14,436 bases of DNA, taken from contig JBKHJZ010000075.1 of assembly GCA_046537875.1 (NCBI GenBank), positions 1 to 14,436 on the forward strand, written 5' to 3'. Positions 7,582 to 13,001 of the stretch are shown here, piece after piece. The position numbers and the translations under genes were made by a program. The DNA comes from JBKHJZ01 sp046537875 (GTDB taxonomy: Bacteria; Actinomycetota; Acidimicrobiia; Acidimicrobiales; VFJN01). Within the stretch, counting starts at the first letter, position 1. Each line of letters opens with the position of its first letter. The notes beneath the pieces were generated by a model. It had not been told where the DNA came from, searched no databases, and saw only the letters and a program-made list of their open reading frames with translations.

Positions 7582-8730
7582 ATGAGCAGGTCGCCGGCGG
7601 CGGCCCGGGTGGCGGCGGAGATCGGCCGGCACGGTCCGCTGCCGGTCGAGCGGGTGCTCGAGCTGGCGCTCTACGGCCGGGAGGCCGGCTTCTACGAGAC
7701 CGGCGGGCGGGCCGGGGGCCGCCGGGGCGACTTCCTCACCAGCCCGGAGGTCGGGCCGCTGTTCGGCGCGGTGGTGGCCCGGGCGCTCGACGGCTGGTGG
7801 CGCGACCGCGGCGAGCCCGACCCCTACCTGGTGGTCGAGGCGGGCGCCGGGCCGGGGACGCTGTGCCGGTCGGTCCTGGCGGCCGAGCCGGCGTGCGGCC
7901 GGGCGCTGCGCTACGTGCTGGTGGAGCGATCCGCCGCCCAGCGCCGCACCCACGCCGAGACGCTGCGGCTGGAGGACCCGGCGTTCGCGTTCGCGCCGGT
8001 CGACCCCACCGGCGAGCGCCCGGTGCCCGAGGCGCCCGAGGGACCGATCTGCGTGAGCCTGGCCGAGATGCCCCGGGTGTCGGGGCCGGCGGTGGTGCTG
8101 GCCAACGAGCTGCTCGACGACCTGCCGTTCGGCCTGGCCGAGCACCGCGACGGCCGCTGGCACGAGGTCCGGGTCGGCCTCGTCGACGGCGGCGCGCGGC
8201 TGGGCGAGGTGCTGGTGCCCCTGGTGGACGAGCACCGGCGGTTGCTCGAGCGGCTCGTCCCCCACTCCGAGGACGGCGCTCGCGTGCCGCTCCAGGACGC
8301 GGCGGTCGCCTGGCTGCGCGAGGCCCTGGCGGTGGCCGGCGCGGCCGGGCGGGTGGTGGTGCTCGACTACGTGTCGACCACGGCGGGGATGGCGGCCCGG
8401 CCGATGGGCGAGTGGCTGCGGACCTACCGCGGCCACGGACGCGGCGCGGGCTACCTGGACGACCTGGGCGAGCAGGACGTCACCTGCGAGGTGGCCGCCG
8501 ACCAGCTCGCCACCGTGAGGGCCCCGATCGCCGACCGGGCCCAGGCCGACTGGCTGCGGTCGCACGGGATCGACGGGCTGGTCGACGAGGGCCGCCGGAT
8601 CTGGGCCGAGCGCGCCCACCTGGGAGACCTCGAGGCGGTGCGGGGGCGCAGCCGGGTGGGAGAGGCCGAGGCGCTGCTCGACCTCACGGGCCTCGGAGGC
8701 TTCCGGGTGCTGGAGTGGGCGGGGCGCTGA
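7582..8730 (+). CDS. SAM-dependent methyltransferase, MidA/NDUFAF7 family (COG1565)
   Basis: This 382-residue soluble protein belongs to the MidA/NDUFAF7 family of class I methyltransferases. The family motif RRGDFLTSPEVGPLFG (47-62) is followed by the SAM-binding glycine loop VVEAGAGPGTL (84-94), an acidic strand end at VLVERS (112-117), VVLANELLDDLP (171-182) and the late signature RTYRGHGRGAGYLDDLGEQD (280-299) with DVTCEV. In mitochondria NDUFAF7 dimethylates an arginine of NDUFS2 (the NuoD homologue) and is needed for complex I assembly; that is family knowledge. Here the gene sits 16 bp after nuoN, so a complex I assembly role is a reasonable inference, but the substrate is not shown by the sequence. 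The 3' end overlaps the convergent tetR-type gene by 47 bp. No separate promoter is evident. Confidence 0.9.
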   Translation: MSRSPAAARVAAEIGRHGPLPVERVLELALYGREAGFYETGGRAGGRRGDFLTSPEVGPLFGAVVARALDGWWRDRGEPDPYLVVEAGAGPGTLCRSVLAAEPACGRALRYVLVERSAAQRRTHAETLRLEDPAFAFAPVDPTGERPVPEAPEGPICVSLAEMPRVSGPAVVLANELLDDLPFGLAEHRDGRWHEVRVGLVDGGARLGEVLVPLVDEHRRLLERLVPHSEDGARVPLQDAAVAWLREALAVAGAAGRVVVLDYVSTTAGMAARPMGEWLRTYRGHGRGAGYLDDLGEQDVTCEVAADQLATVRAPIADRAQADWLRSHGIDGLVDEGRRIWAERAHLGDLEAVRGRSRVGEAEALLDLTGLGGFRVLEWAGR

Positions 8731-9451
8731 CCGCGCCCGGCCCCGTTCCCTCCCCGACCTCTCGAACCGGGCGTCGCGCTCGTCGGTCCCCGGCCTCGCG
8801 ACGCATCCGTGGGGCCCGCTCGTGGCCGGTGGCGAGCAGCCGCTCGATGCCGGCGATCAACCAGTCGAGGCCCAGCTCGAACTCGGTGTCGTGGTCGGCC
8901 GGTGTCATCTCGCCCAGCTCGGCCAGGTGGGAGAAGCGTGACCGGTCCACCGCGCGCCCCGGCGGCGCGCCGCCGGGGCGCCGGACGCGGCCGACCTGCT
9001 CGGACACGTGCCCGAGCGTGAAGCTGGCGACGATGCCCAGCACCCGGTCGGCGAGGTTGACGTCGAGGCCGATGCCGCGGAGCAGGCCCAGGGCCGAGTC
9101 GACGAACGACGCCGTCCCCTCGGTCACCAGCGGGCGGCCGGCCACCAGGCGCACGGTCTCGGGGTGCGCGAGCAGCACCTCCCGGTAGGCCCTCGCGTGG
9201 GTGCGCACCTGCTGCTGCCAGCCGCCCGCCCCGGGCGTGATCGGCGGCATCTCCCGGAACACCTGCTCCACGACACCCTCGACCAGGTCCTCCTTGCTGG
9301 CGATGTGGCTGTAGAGCGACATGGCCTCCACCCCGAGGTCGCGCCCGAGGCGGCGCATCGTGAGCGCGTCGACGCCCTCGCGGTCGACCAGGTCGAGGGC
9401 GGCCCGCAGCACGCGATCGCGGGTGAGCCCGGGTCGGGAGCGGGTCGGCAC
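8684..9451 (-). CDS. TetR-family transcriptional regulator
   Basis: This is a 255-residue DNA-binding repressor-type protein. The N-terminal helix-turn-helix is clear: LTRDRVLRAALDLVDREGVD (9-28) followed by ALTMRRLGRDLGVEAMSLYS (29-48) and HIASKEDLVEGV. The ligand-binding part (about 78-208) resembles the TetR_C_1 type found in TetR and tetracenomycin-type regulators. Residues 211-255 form a basic, then Pro/Gly/Ala-rich tail with no predicted fold; its coding DNA is partly the overlap with the methyltransferase 3' end. The GTG at 9451 is chosen because it directly precedes the HTH; a hexamer CAGGGT (plus-strand 9458-9463 as ACCCTG) lies 6 bases upstream, so the mRNA could be leaderless. The ligand and targets are unknown. 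The inverted repeat at 9592-9638 is a candidate operator. Confidence 0.9.
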   Translation of the reverse strand: MPTRSRPGLTRDRVLRAALDLVDREGVDALTMRRLGRDLGVEAMSLYSHIASKEDLVEGVVEQVFREMPPITPGAGGWQQQVRTHARAYREVLLAHPETVRLVAGRPLVTEGTASFVDSALGLLRGIGLDVNLADRVLGIVASFTLGHVSEQVGRVRRPGGAPPGRAVDRSRFSHLAELGEMTPADHDTEFELGLDWLIAGIERLLATGHERAPRMRREAGDRRARRPVREVGEGTGPGAVSAPPTPAPGSLRGP

Positions 9452-9495
9452 GCCTGCACCCTGTCACGCACCGGGGCGGCGGGGCCACCCGTCCG

Positions 9496-9580
9496 GCCAC
9501 CGACGCCGGCCGCCCACCAGCACCGCCGGCCGCCGGCCGCGCACCGCCGGCCGCCGACCGGCACCGACGGCCGTCCCGGC
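9496..9580. repeat. Degenerate ~20-bp tandem repeats, GC-rich
   Basis: Four imperfect units of 20-24 bp begin at 9496, 9520, 9541 and 9561. The units at 9520 and 9541 share an exact 16-mer, GCACCGCCGGCCGCCG. The unit at 9561 begins GCACCGACGGCCG, and the first is looser (GCCACCGACGCCGGCC). Two of the intervals are close to two helical turns, so either slippage expansion or multiple protein binding is possible. Confidence 0.6.
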
Positions 9581-9591
9581 CGTGTCGCCCC

Positions 9592-9638
9592 TTCCGGTCG
9601 CGGAATCGGTTCCTCTCCAACCATTTCCGCGACCGGAA
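9592..9638. promoter_or_regulatory. Perfect 14-bp inverted repeat, candidate operator pair
   Basis: TTCCGGTCGCGGAA (9592-9605) is repeated exactly as its reverse complement TTCCGCGACCGGAA (9625-9638), separated by 19 bases. Each arm is itself a 5-bp palindrome around a 4-base centre (TTCCG-N4-CGGAA). The feature can therefore be read as two operator-like sites 33 bp apart, about three helical turns. It lies 141 bp upstream of the tetR-type start. Binding by that regulator is inferred from position only. Confidence 0.55.
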
Positions 9639-9721
9639 CCCGAGCGGCGCCCCGTTCCCGGCGCCAGCGAAGCTCCATCGGCTCTCCACACCGCCTCCAA
9701 GGAACCTCACGCGCGGGTCCG

Positions 9722-9727
9722 TACCGT
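9722..9727 (+). promoter_or_regulatory. Possible -10 hexamer TACCGT
   Basis: TACCGT fits the TANNNT pattern of actinobacterial -10 elements. A GTG (9733) follows after five bases and opens a ten-codon frame ending at 9765, the arrangement of a leaderless transcript. No good -35 is visible at 17-18 bases upstream. It would drive the small ORF at 9861, and possibly acs. Confidence 0.3.
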
Positions 9728-9801
9728 CGTTGGTGCAGATGACATCCGCCCGCAAGCCGCAGTGAAGCGACGTGCAAGCGGCAGGGGTGAGCATCTGACA
9801 C

Positions 9802-9820
9802 CGGGCGGCAGCGCCGCCCG
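9802..9820 (+). other. 8-bp GC hairpin upstream of small ORF
   Basis: CGGGCGGC (9802-9809) and GCCGCCCG (9813-9820) pair perfectly around the loop AGC. It lies 40 bases before the ATG at 9861 and has no following T run, so it is not a classical terminator. An attenuator, an mRNA stabiliser or chance in GC-rich DNA are all possible. Confidence 0.4.
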
Positions 9821-9860
9821 ACACCCCCTGGTACAGCCCCTGGCACCGAGAGGACACGAC

Positions 9861-10013
9861 ATGAGCCACCACACCCCCCACCCCCTCCGCCACAGCGTCA
9901 CCGATCTGTGGCACTTCGGCTACACCGGGCCCGCGTACCTCCGCGGCCGGCCCGCGCGGGACTACCTGGGCCGTCACCGGCCCCGGCGACGGCGCCCGGA
10001 CCCGGCGGCGTAG
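9861..10013 (+). CDS. Small basic hypothetical protein (50 aa)
   Basis: I do not recognise this protein. The ATG has a good ribosome site (GAGAGGA, six bases upstream). The product is hydrophilic and rich in Arg and His: an N-terminal HHTPHPLRHS stretch, a central aromatic segment DLWHFGYTGPAYLRGRPARD (15-34) and a tail of five Arg before PDPAA. It has no membrane segment or cysteine. The reading frame is open far upstream (a GTG at 9762 is in frame), so the start rests on the ribosome site. It stops 153 bp before acs and may share its transcript. GC-rich codon positions fit coding DNA but are weak evidence at this length. Confidence 0.45.
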   Translation: MSHHTPHPLRHSVTDLWHFGYTGPAYLRGRPARDYLGRHRPRRRRPDPAA

Positions 10014-10015
10014 GG

Positions 10016-10062
10016 CCGGGACCGCCCCCACGACCGGTCCACGACCGGTCCGGGACCGCCCC
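10016..10062. repeat. Nested A-B-B-A direct repeats upstream of acs
   Basis: A 13-mer CCGGGACCGCCCC occurs at 10016-10028 and 10050-10062, 34 bp apart. Between the copies an 11-mer CACGACCGGTC occurs twice in tandem (10029-10039 and 10040-10050). Each 11-mer holds the 8-bp palindrome GACCGGTC, so two palindromes lie on one face of the helix. The block sits 104 bp before the acs start, where regulator sites would be expected. Confidence 0.6.
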
Positions 10063-10115
10063 ACCGCGCTTCCCTCCCGTCGCTGCTCGCTCGGCCTCCG
10101 GGCCGGTCGTGCCGG

Positions 10116-10121
10116 TAGGCT
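10116..10121 (+). promoter_or_regulatory. Candidate -10 hexamer for acs (TAGGCT)
   Basis: TAGGCT fits TANNNT and lies 45 bases before the acs ATG, giving a leader of about 38 bases with a GAGGGGGA ribosome site. No convincing -35 hexamer is present 17 bases upstream, so an activator or an alternative sigma factor may be needed if this is used. Confidence 0.35.
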
Positions 10122-10166
10122 CGCCACCGCACCGACACGTCAGTCAGCGACGAGGGGGAAGCGCAG

Positions 10167-12188
10167 ATGGCCGACGAGGCGCCTGGAGCCACACGGACCG
10201 ACCGCGGGAGCGGGCCGGCCGCGGCGATCGAGGACTACTTCGTCGAGGACCGCACGTTCCCGCCGCCCGCCGACTTCCGCGAGCGGGCGCTGATCACGAG
10301 CAGCGACGTCTACGCACAGGCCGAGTCCGACTGGCAGGGGTTCTGGGCCCGCCAGGCGGCCGAGCTGCTCGACTGGTACGACGAGTGGCACACGATCCTC
10401 GAGTGGGACCTGCCCGACGCCCGCTGGTTCGTGGGCGGCACGCTCAACGCGTCGTACAACTGCCTCGACCGCCACGTCGAGGCCGGCCGGGGCGACCGGG
10501 TGGCCTACCACTGGGAGGGCGAGCCTGGCGACACCCGCACGATCACCTACGCCGACCTGCTCGGCGAGGTGCAGCGGTTCGCCAACGTGCTGAGGGACCT
10601 GGGCGTGCGCCGCGGCGACCGCGTGGCGATCTACATGCCGATGATCCCCGAGCTGCCGGTGGCGATGCTGGCCTGCTCGCGCATCGGGGCGCCGCACTCG
10701 GTGGTGTTCGGCGGGTTCTCGGCCGACTCGCTGGCCGGCCGGATCAACGACGCCGAGTGCAAGCTGCTGGTCACCGCCGACGGCGGGTTCCGCCGCGGGC
10801 AGGCCCACCTGCTGAAGCCGATCGCCGACGTGGCGCTCGCCGACACGCCGTCGATCGAACACGTGGTGGTGGTCGACCGGGTGACCGGCCATCCGGCCGC
10901 CGGGGGCGCCGCGGTGTCGATGACCGAGGGGCGCGACCACTGGTACCACGAGCTGGTGCAAGCCGCCGAGCCGGCGTGCCCGCCCGAGCACATGGACAGC
11001 GAGGACCTGCTGTATCTGCTCTACACGTCGGGCACCACGGCCCGCCCGAAGGGCATCATGCACACCACCGGCGGCTACCTCACGCAGGTGGCCTACACCC
11101 ACAAGCACGTCTTCGACCTGCACCCCGAGACCGACGTCTTCTGGTGCGCCGCCGACATCGGCTGGGTGACCGGCCACAGCTACATCGTCTACGGGCCGCT
11201 CGCCAACGGCGCGACCAGCGTGATCTACGAGGGCACGCCCGACACGCCGGGCCGCGACCGGCTCTGGGACATCGCCGAGCGCTACGGCGTGACCATCCTC
11301 TACACGGCACCCACCGCCATCCGCACCTTCATGAAGTGGGGGACGCAGGAGCCCGAGAAGCACGACCTGTCGTCGCTGCGGCTGCTCGGCTCGGTGGGCG
11401 AGCCGATCAACCCCGAGGCCTGGATGTGGTACCACACGCACATCGGCGGCGGCCGGTGCCCGGTGGTCGACACCTGGTGGCAGACCGAGACCGGCTCGAT
11501 CATGATCTCCCCGCTGCCCGGTGCCACCACCCTCAAGCCGGGCTCGGCCACGTTCCCGCTGCCCGGCATCGCCGCGGAGCTCGTCGACGCCGACGGCAAC
11601 CGGGTGGAGCGCGGCGGCGGCTACCTCACGCTCACCCGGCCGTGGCCGGCCATGCTGCGCGGCATCTGGGGCGATCCCCAGCGCTACCACGACACCTACT
11701 GGGCCCGCTACGGCGACCGGTACTTCGCGGGCGACGGCGCCAAGATCGACGACGACGGGTACTTCTGGCTGCTCGGCCGGGTCGACGACGTGATGAACGT
11801 GTCGGGGCACCGGATCTCCACCACCGAGGTGGAGTCGGCCCTGGTCGACCACTCGTCGGTGGCCGAGGCGGCCGTCATCGGCGCCAGCGACCCGGTGACC
11901 GGCCAGGCGATCGTCGGGTACGTGATCGTGCGGGGCGACGTGGAGCCCACCGCCGAGCTGGGCGAGGAGCTGCGCGGGCACGTCGCCGACAAGATCGGTC
12001 CCACCGCCCGTCCGAAGACGATCATCTTCACGGGCGAGCTGCCGAAGACCCGGTCGGGCAAGATCATGCGTCGGCTGCTGCGGGACGTGGCCGAGGGGCG
12101 GTCGCTGGGTGACACCACCACGCTCGCCGACCCGACGGTCGTCGAGGAGATCCGCAGGCGGGCAGAGACGCAACCCCAGGAGGACTGA
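10167..12188 (+). CDS. acs: Acetyl-CoA synthetase (AMP-forming)
   Basis: Activates acetate to acetyl-AMP and then acetyl-CoA in the cytoplasm. The 673-residue product is close to the usual ~650 length, with a short variable N-terminus. Visible parts are the N-terminal cap from about residue 20 (IEDYF), the nucleotide loop YTSGTTARPKGI (286-297), GEPINPEAW (411-419), DTWWQTETG (435-443) with Trp438 at the position of Salmonella Trp414 that limits the pocket to acetate, the hinge GRVDDVMNVSGHR (537-549), and the C-terminal catalytic lysine Lys632 in PKTRSGKIMRRLLR. That lysine is the site acetylated by Pat-type enzymes in other bacteria (family knowledge). The common SGSTGxPKG loop reads SGTTARPKG here. 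ATG 10167 has a strong GAGGGGGA ribosome site. A GNAT gene follows. Confidence 0.95.
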   Translation: MADEAPGATRTDRGSGPAAAIEDYFVEDRTFPPPADFRERALITSSDVYAQAESDWQGFWARQAAELLDWYDEWHTILEWDLPDARWFVGGTLNASYNCLDRHVEAGRGDRVAYHWEGEPGDTRTITYADLLGEVQRFANVLRDLGVRRGDRVAIYMPMIPELPVAMLACSRIGAPHSVVFGGFSADSLAGRINDAECKLLVTADGGFRRGQAHLLKPIADVALADTPSIEHVVVVDRVTGHPAAGGAAVSMTEGRDHWYHELVQAAEPACPPEHMDSEDLLYLLYTSGTTARPKGIMHTTGGYLTQVAYTHKHVFDLHPETDVFWCAADIGWVTGHSYIVYGPLANGATSVIYEGTPDTPGRDRLWDIAERYGVTILYTAPTAIRTFMKWGTQEPEKHDLSSLRLLGSVGEPINPEAWMWYHTHIGGGRCPVVDTWWQTETGSIMISPLPGATTLKPGSATFPLPGIAAELVDADGNRVERGGGYLTLTRPWPAMLRGIWGDPQRYHDTYWARYGDRYFAGDGAKIDDDGYFWLLGRVDDVMNVSGHRISTTEVESALVDHSSVAEAAVIGASDPVTGQAIVGYVIVRGDVEPTAELGEELRGHVADKIGPTARPKTIIFTGELPKTRSGKIMRRLLRDVAEGRSLGDTTTLADPTVVEEIRRRAETQPQED

Positions 12189-12200
12189 GGGCCGATGCCC

Positions 12201-12344
12201 CGCCCGCACCGCCGCTCGCACCGGTGGCCGCACCGTTGCCCGTCCCACCGCCCGCGCCATGGCGGGCAGTGGTCGCCGCACGGTTGCCCGCCCGTCCGCC
12301 CGCACCGCCGCTCGCAGCGCACCGCCGTCCGCCCGTGTCAACAT
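12201..12344. repeat. 48-bp degenerate tandem repeat (three units) between acs and GNAT gene
   Basis: Units run 12201-12248, 12249-12296 and 12297-12344. Units 1 and 3 share an exact 20-mer at their start (CGCCCGCACCGCCGCTCGCA), 96 bp apart. Units 1 and 2 match at about 35 of 48 positions, including GCCGCACSGTTGCCCG, 48 bp apart. In the frame of the following GNAT gene the units read as 16-residue Ala/Arg/Thr repeats (ARTAARTGGRTVARPT, ARAMAGSGRRTVARPS, ARTAARSAPPSARVNM). A 6-bp stem (12250-12255 with 12262-12267) lies in the second unit. It is either an intergenic minisatellite or an N-terminal extension of the next protein. Confidence 0.7.
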
Positions 12345-12921
12345 GCCCGCCGCCCGCTCGTCGCACCGTGACGGCGGCCCGGATCCGGAGGCGCCCCTGG
12401 AGGTGACCATCCGGCCGGCCGAGCCGGTCGACGCCCCGGCCATGGGTGCCGTGTGGCACCGGGCCGCCCTGGTGGGCTACGACGGCATCCTGCCCGCGGG
12501 GGGACCGCCGGTGCCGTCCGGCGACATGGCGGCCGACGGGTGGCGGCGCGAGATCGCGGCCCGGACCACGGGCGCCCTGGTGCTGGTGGCCTGCCCGGCC
12601 GACCCCGACAGACCCGAGAAGCCGGGTGGCCCCGTGTTGGGCACGATCGCGGTGGTGCCCGACGCGTACGACTCGAGCCGGGGCGAGGTGGCCGGCCTCT
12701 ATGTCGACCCGGGGCACTGGGGTCGGGGCATCGGCGGGTCGCTGCACAGCGCGGCGCTGGAGCACCTGCGGTGGGCCGGCTACCGCATGGCCATGTTGTG
12801 GGTGCTCGAGGGCAACGTCAGGGCCCGGTCGATGTTCGAGCGGTGGGGCTGGCGGCTCACCGCGGGCCGCCGCACCGACGCCATGGGCGTCGACGAGCTC
12901 TGCTACCTGCGCATGCCCTGA
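12343..12921 (+). CDS. GNAT-family N-acetyltransferase
   Basis: A single-domain acetyltransferase of 192 residues from the ATG chosen here. Strand 1 begins at VTIRPAEPVDAPAM (21-34). The acetyl-CoA loop (motif A) is VAGLYVDPGHWGRGIGGSL (116-134), followed by the usual late motif LEGNVRARSMFERWGW (155-170) and a final strand DELCYLRM. It lacks the cyclic-nucleotide domain of mycobacterial PatA, and its substrate cannot be read from the sequence. The start is uncertain: the frame is open back to an ATG at 12109 inside acs, another ATG lies at 12259, and a GTG at 12403 sits right at the domain. It lies 154 bp after acs, across a 48-bp tandem repeat, on the same strand. Confidence 0.85.
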   Translation: MPAARSSHRDGGPDPEAPLEVTIRPAEPVDAPAMGAVWHRAALVGYDGILPAGGPPVPSGDMAADGWRREIAARTTGALVLVACPADPDRPEKPGGPVLGTIAVVPDAYDSSRGEVAGLYVDPGHWGRGIGGSLHSAALEHLRWAGYRMAMLWVLEGNVRARSMFERWGWRLTAGRRTDAMGVDELCYLRMP

Positions 12922-12965
12922 TCCGCAAGGCTCTGGTCTCCGCCCGCCCCGGGTTAGCGCCCGCC

Positions 12966-12995
12966 TTCACGTCCGCGGGCCGCGTCGAGCATCCT
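12966..12995 (+). promoter_or_regulatory. Candidate promoter for the HAD phosphatase gene
   Basis: TTCACG (12966-12971) matches four of six bases of the -35 TTGACA; 18 bases later CATCCT (12990-12995) is a weak -10. The GTG start lies six bases beyond, so transcription would begin at or near the start codon. Confidence 0.35.
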
Positions 12996-13001
12996 GGCGG
13001 C

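Larger units (their letters stand above)
9452..9860. other. Non-coding control region between tetR-type gene and small ORF
   Basis: About 410 bp without a convincing gene. It contains, in order, a block of degenerate ~20-bp GC repeats, a perfect 14-bp inverted repeat, a promoter-like TACCGT hexamer followed by a possible ten-codon uORF (GTG 9733 to TGA 9765), and an 8-bp hairpin. Longer open frames exist on both strands, but they show low-complexity Arg/Pro/Ala translations and no recognisable domain. The tetR-type gene leads out to the left and the small ORF and acs lead out to the right, so divergent promoters are expected here. Confidence 0.6.

Noticed and set aside
4586..7585. 999-codon plus-strand frame across nuoM and nuoN
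   Set aside because: It is the +2 shadow of two well-supported genes, almost all Arg/Gly/Ala/Pro/His, with no recognisable motif.
9496..9580. CRISPR array
   Set aside because: The repeats are too short, degenerate and contiguous, with no unique spacers and no cas genes nearby.
9701..9731. ECF-sigma-like promoter, GGAAC (9701) with CGTC (9725) or GTT (9729)
   Set aside because: Spacing is 19 and 23 bases, outside the usual 16-18 range for these factors, so the match is probably chance.
9795..9837. Promoter CTGACA (9795-9800) with TACAGC (9832-9837)
   Set aside because: The -35-like hexamer is good, but the spacing of 31 bases is far too long, and a hairpin sits between.
8451..10127. 558-codon minus-strand frame spanning the tetR-type gene and its upstream region
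   Set aside because: It overlaps the tetR-type gene in a different frame and reads as Arg/Pro/Gly-rich sequence; the 255-residue HTH protein is clearly the real product.
12250..12267. Terminator after acs (GCCCGC ... GCGGGC)
   Set aside because: The stem is only 6 bp with no T run and falls inside the 48-bp repeat; the other units do not keep it.
10140..12443. 767-codon minus-strand frame opposite acs
   Set aside because: Low-complexity shadow of acs; no domain and no ribosome site of note.
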